64,000 nucleotides of DNA, taken from Glandiceps talaboti. Lineage: Eukaryota; Hemichordata; Enteropneusta; Spengelidae. The stretch lies in assembly GCF_964340395.1 (NCBI RefSeq), contig NC_135566.1, forward strand, positions 4,105,001-4,169,000, in the 5' to 3' direction. Made by a program: the position numbers and the translations under genes. Shown here piece by piece: positions 60,410-64,000 of this stretch. Position 1 is the stretch's first letter. The number at the start of each line of letters is the position of its first letter. The notes below the pieces were generated by a model that was not told the origin of the DNA, made no database searches, and saw nothing but the letters and a program-made list of their open reading frames with translations.

Positions 60410-63400
60410 CTGTTAAAAGAAACAAGAAATGTCTTTGAACATAAAGTAGAGATTTCAAATACAAATGAAGGGAGCTTGTGTGTTGTTGAGTCGGTTGCTC
60501 AAACACTCTTTGTTTCTTCTGAAACATCCAAAATATGTAATCAAAAACAGACGAAGTATTCAATTATTTGATATCTATCATGAATTACTTAGATTAGATT
60601 GATCAATTTGAGTCTCTGGCATTTTGGCATTTCTGTACAAGAATAATGTCTCCCTGATGGATTAGACAACTCAATGTAATTCACTAATATTTTCTTTGTT
60701 CACTCATGGGTATACATATACATGACACACCAGGGATGAGTGGCAAATACATGATTATGAGTGACATCCTTATAACAGTATCATAAGAAATATTAGTGTG
60801 TGTTTCCAATGCAAGTTCACATTTCTACAAAATTTGGCCTGTTGCAGATGATACAAACTCATGCCCCTTGCCCCATCTGTGTGTGTGTATGTGGTGTGTG
60901 CATGTATCGTAAGTATGTATGTATGTATATATGTATAAATGTATGTCGTGACGTAAATGTGTGTATGTGTGAGTTTGTACTCACATGTATTATTTGAAAT
61001 TGATTTTTCTTTCCAGAATATCAAAGTGATTACATTTATTGATATAAGTTGTAGTGTATCCACATCAGTACATTTCATCAGTCAAACAGAGTCAATCAAC
61101 ACCACAGTATGGTACACAGATAGATATAATATGACACAAAACGAGAACATTGAGTCATCTCTGTATATTGACACCTAACTGAAGTCAGCTTGGTTGACAG
61201 AGGGCCCATAAAAGCAACATTTCATTGATGCTGTGTTTGTCAGATAGCTGTAGAACTGATACCCTCTCCTGTGTTATGTTACATGCTAGTAATTACAAGG
61301 ACTGCACATCTATTAACACTACAACCCTACTTGACCAAAAAATTATTGGCTCGCACATGCACAAATGTTTCTAATGTTGCTCTGCGATGACCCCCATCAA
61401 AATTTATTTCCAGAACATCCTCGCATAGTTAAAACGAGGGAATGCGTCAATATATGTCTGTATAGCAACTGATTAGAGTAACGGAGTAACATCTGACCCC
61501 TTCTGTTGCCTGTATTTATAACAAGGGCCATAGAATCATGCACTTTGTAGATAGTCTATAGTGCAGGGACCACAGAAGGAGATACAACCTAAGTGGTTTC
61601 ATGTGCAGCTTTTAGTTTATAAGTGATAAGCTAAGGAGCAAACATCGTGTTTGTTCAAGTAGCATACATCCCTTGATTACAGGCGAAGACATTACACAAG
61701 CACTGCAAACACATTTTAAAAATCTGTCCACTAATGGAGAAACTATTTGTTACAATATGTAATCACCGCTACTCATTCGCTGACTAAAGCTTTCCACTTC
61801 TAATCTTATTTCAAGTATGCATTGGGGTATAGAATAAAACCAAGCTCATCAATTCTTTAAATACAGTAGCCACAATTTGTATTTCATCTCAGTGTCATAT
61901 TTTCTCATTACTGACATTTCCTCCATTACATCACATGCATGATTCCATTTTACTCTGCTTCTCATTTTCTGTGAATTCATTTTTAGAGAATTTACAGATG
62001 TTGTAAACTGCAAGTCTTGTATGTTTGTTAAGATTTTCCATGCAATGAATTAATTTGCACAAATTTTAGTTTTTTTTCACTTTGCAAAAATAATTATGTC
62101 TATATCTAAGTGATATTGCAATGAACATTTGTGTACATACAAGGGTTGTGCGATTGGTGTATAAGTTACAACTTTATGGAATAAACTTTCCTAATTACAC
62201 TACAAGTAACTAACTGCATGTCAGCTGCAGAACTATTATTTTATTGATGTGATGTATATTTCCCCTGACACCCCCCAACCCCCATCATGTCTTTATTTCC
62301 TAAGTATTCCCATACAAATATCCATGTATACGTTATGCAAAAGGTGCCATTGATATAATTATTCAGAGTTGGGGCTCAGATTCAGATTTACATCACAGGT
62401 CACAAGATTGCTCTCTACCAATGAGATTATCAGATTTGAATACAGCCACAACATAATAATTTATTGTATCACACAACACTATTGCATTACTAGGTTAAAA
62501 TATCATATTAAAAGTACATGGTATAGTAAATACAACAAACTATTTCCAACCAAACTGACTTGGCATTCCTACCACAGTGTGCCAATAACATTAATCTTAA
62601 ACTGGGCTAAAGGCCATCAAGTTGCCGGGAGGGCAATTTGGGGGCTGTGCAAGGGTTAATTTAAACATAAGTAGAGTCACCTCATATTGAGGTGATCAGC
62701 ACCCTGGCTTTCCTAAACATCTGCAATTAATTGCAAATGTGGTCCTCTAAATTGGCAGTGTTGACTTGAGTGACCCCATGGTTAGCTTTAAACACTTTAG
62801 TACTACCTATTTCTCCCTTTGCATAAATTTGGTTAATATAAATATTAACAAGTTTCATTCCCTTTAGATAGCAAAATAGTACCACATATTCTCAGATATT
62901 AGTCAAATTCTAACTCGTGCACTCTGAAGATTCATAGGAAGGGACCTTCAGAGTTCTTGGGATTGTTTGTTTGTGTGTGTGTGTGTTATGGGCTTATGAC
63001 CTCTCTCTATAAATACACTGCTAGAAATAACCAATACATTTCATTGTTTTGTGTTAGTTCTGAACTCACAGTGTAAATAATTTACCTTGTACATTTCAAC
63101 TAAGTCACTCAGCCTTCTTCTGTTATTGTGTATGATTCAATATTAATATATTTCATGTTTATGAATTATTATGCATAAAAGCTTAGAATTACAGATAGTG
63201 TACAAACACAATCATAGCAGTGAGGACTCTGGGGGCCATGCAAACTCACTATCAAAACACACCATAATAATAATCTTTTTGAGCTCATTTCCCCTATAGT
63301 CTTTCCAATTTCTAAAAAGTTAAATTAAATATTATGTTTAACGTTTGCGAATTTGTTAAATAATATTGGATTTACAATTTTTCTTCTTCAAGTTTATCTT

Positions 63401-63500
63401 GATTTTATAACCTTTGGTGTAAGGGGAAAACTAGTTTGCCTTTGGACCATGCATACAGTACATATCATTCTCATAATATTTATATTAGGGCAAAAGTAAA
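60410..63500. other. Probable AUTS2-family intron; no exon seen
   Basis: The first exon visible needs upstream coding sequence, so this stretch should be intron of that gene. A CATA/GT-rich stretch lies at about 60885-60975. No exon with matching phase was found. Confidence 0.4.
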
Positions 63501-63509
63501 ACAACACAC

Positions 63510-64000
63510 AGTTGAGTTATTTTCTCAAATGTTTTGATGTGTGAAAATCTATGTACAACAACATCTTCAGACACACATCCAGTTTTTTTTTTTAAACCAT
63601 AGTTTTACATATTGGCCCATTATTTTGAAAGTGAACTACTCGACACAACAAAATCTATGTAGTTATCCTATATTTCAGCAAAATAATACTCTTATCATGT
63701 GAGAATCTCTGTACAACAAAATATACACAATTAACAAGGATCTTTTTCAACATGGTGTCACCTCCAAATTTTTTTGATATATTAGAATCTCTGTATACAT
63801 CAAAATTGACCAATATTACGTATCCCCATTTTTTTCACAAATGATTTCACCTCCAAATAATATTTTGATATATTAGAATCTCTGTATACATCAAAATTGA
63901 CCAATATTACATACCCCCATTTTTTTTCACACATGGTTTCACCTCCAAAATAATGGTTCAACATGTCCAAATCTCAGTACAGTTTAAGCAGATTTCCCTT
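63510..64000. repeat. Tandem repeat of about 100 bp, truncated by the window edge
   Basis: Units contain GAATCTCTGTATACATCAAA, ATTGACCAATATTACGTA and TTTCACCTCCAAA. Two nearly identical units (about 63776-63945) follow more diverged ones from about 63510. The array continues past the right edge. Confidence 0.85.

Overview
This window is nuclear DNA from an animal. Its genes are split by GT-AG introns of about 0.5 to 3 kb, the sequence is AT-rich, and it is crowded with microsatellites, minisatellites and short palindromic DNA transposons. The gene content (a type II NADH dehydrogenase, which vertebrates lack, beside a full AUTS2-type gene and a divergent class A GPCR) fits a marine invertebrate such as a hemichordate, echinoderm, lancelet or lophotrochozoan. 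The sequence alone does not settle the phylum.

Layout, left to right. (1) 0.85-7.25 kb, minus strand: two tandem three-exon paralogues encoding small proteins (178 and 179 aa) with an N-terminal membrane anchor and a probable SRPBCC/START-like domain. Intron phases, exon sizes and the proximal promoter are conserved between them. The first intron of the downstream copy carries two adjacent perfect-looking palindromes. (2) 7.3-12.4 kb: no gene; MITEs, SINE-like repeats and CA repeats. (3) 12.4-13.65 kb, minus: an intronless rhodopsin-class GPCR. (4) 13.7-19.9 kb: no gene; a 2,042-bp non-autonomous transposon with recognisable terminal inverted repeats and a 5-bp target duplication, plus two palindromic elements. 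(5) 19.9-26.6 kb, minus: a nine-exon mitochondrial alternative NADH:ubiquinone oxidoreductase (NDH-2, 430 aa). (6) 27.5-27.7 kb: a probable bidirectional promoter with two inverted CCAAT boxes and an ETS site. (7) 27.86-32.37 kb, plus: a six-exon C2H2 zinc-finger/coiled-coil nuclear protein (493 aa) that I could not name. (8) 32.4-45.4 kb: about 13 kb without a supported gene, filled with minisatellites, MITEs and a 2.2-kb decayed satellite. (9) 45.4-60.4 kb, minus: eleven 3' exons of an AUTS2/fibrosin-family gene; its 5' part lies beyond the right edge. (10) 60.4-64 kb: probable AUTS2 intron, ending in a tandem repeat at the window edge.

I reconstructed the four multi-exon genes by hand. Every junction is GT-AG and keeps frame across the whole gene. 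Apart from the possible shared promoter of NDH-2 and the zinc-finger gene, the genes have no evident joint pathway. The most notable new observations are the amplification of one MITE's terminal inverted repeat into a 67-bp tandem array, the in-frame duplicated tail after the zinc-finger gene's stop codon, the hAT5-like element, and the paired SRPBCC paralogues with a conserved E-box-like promoter site.
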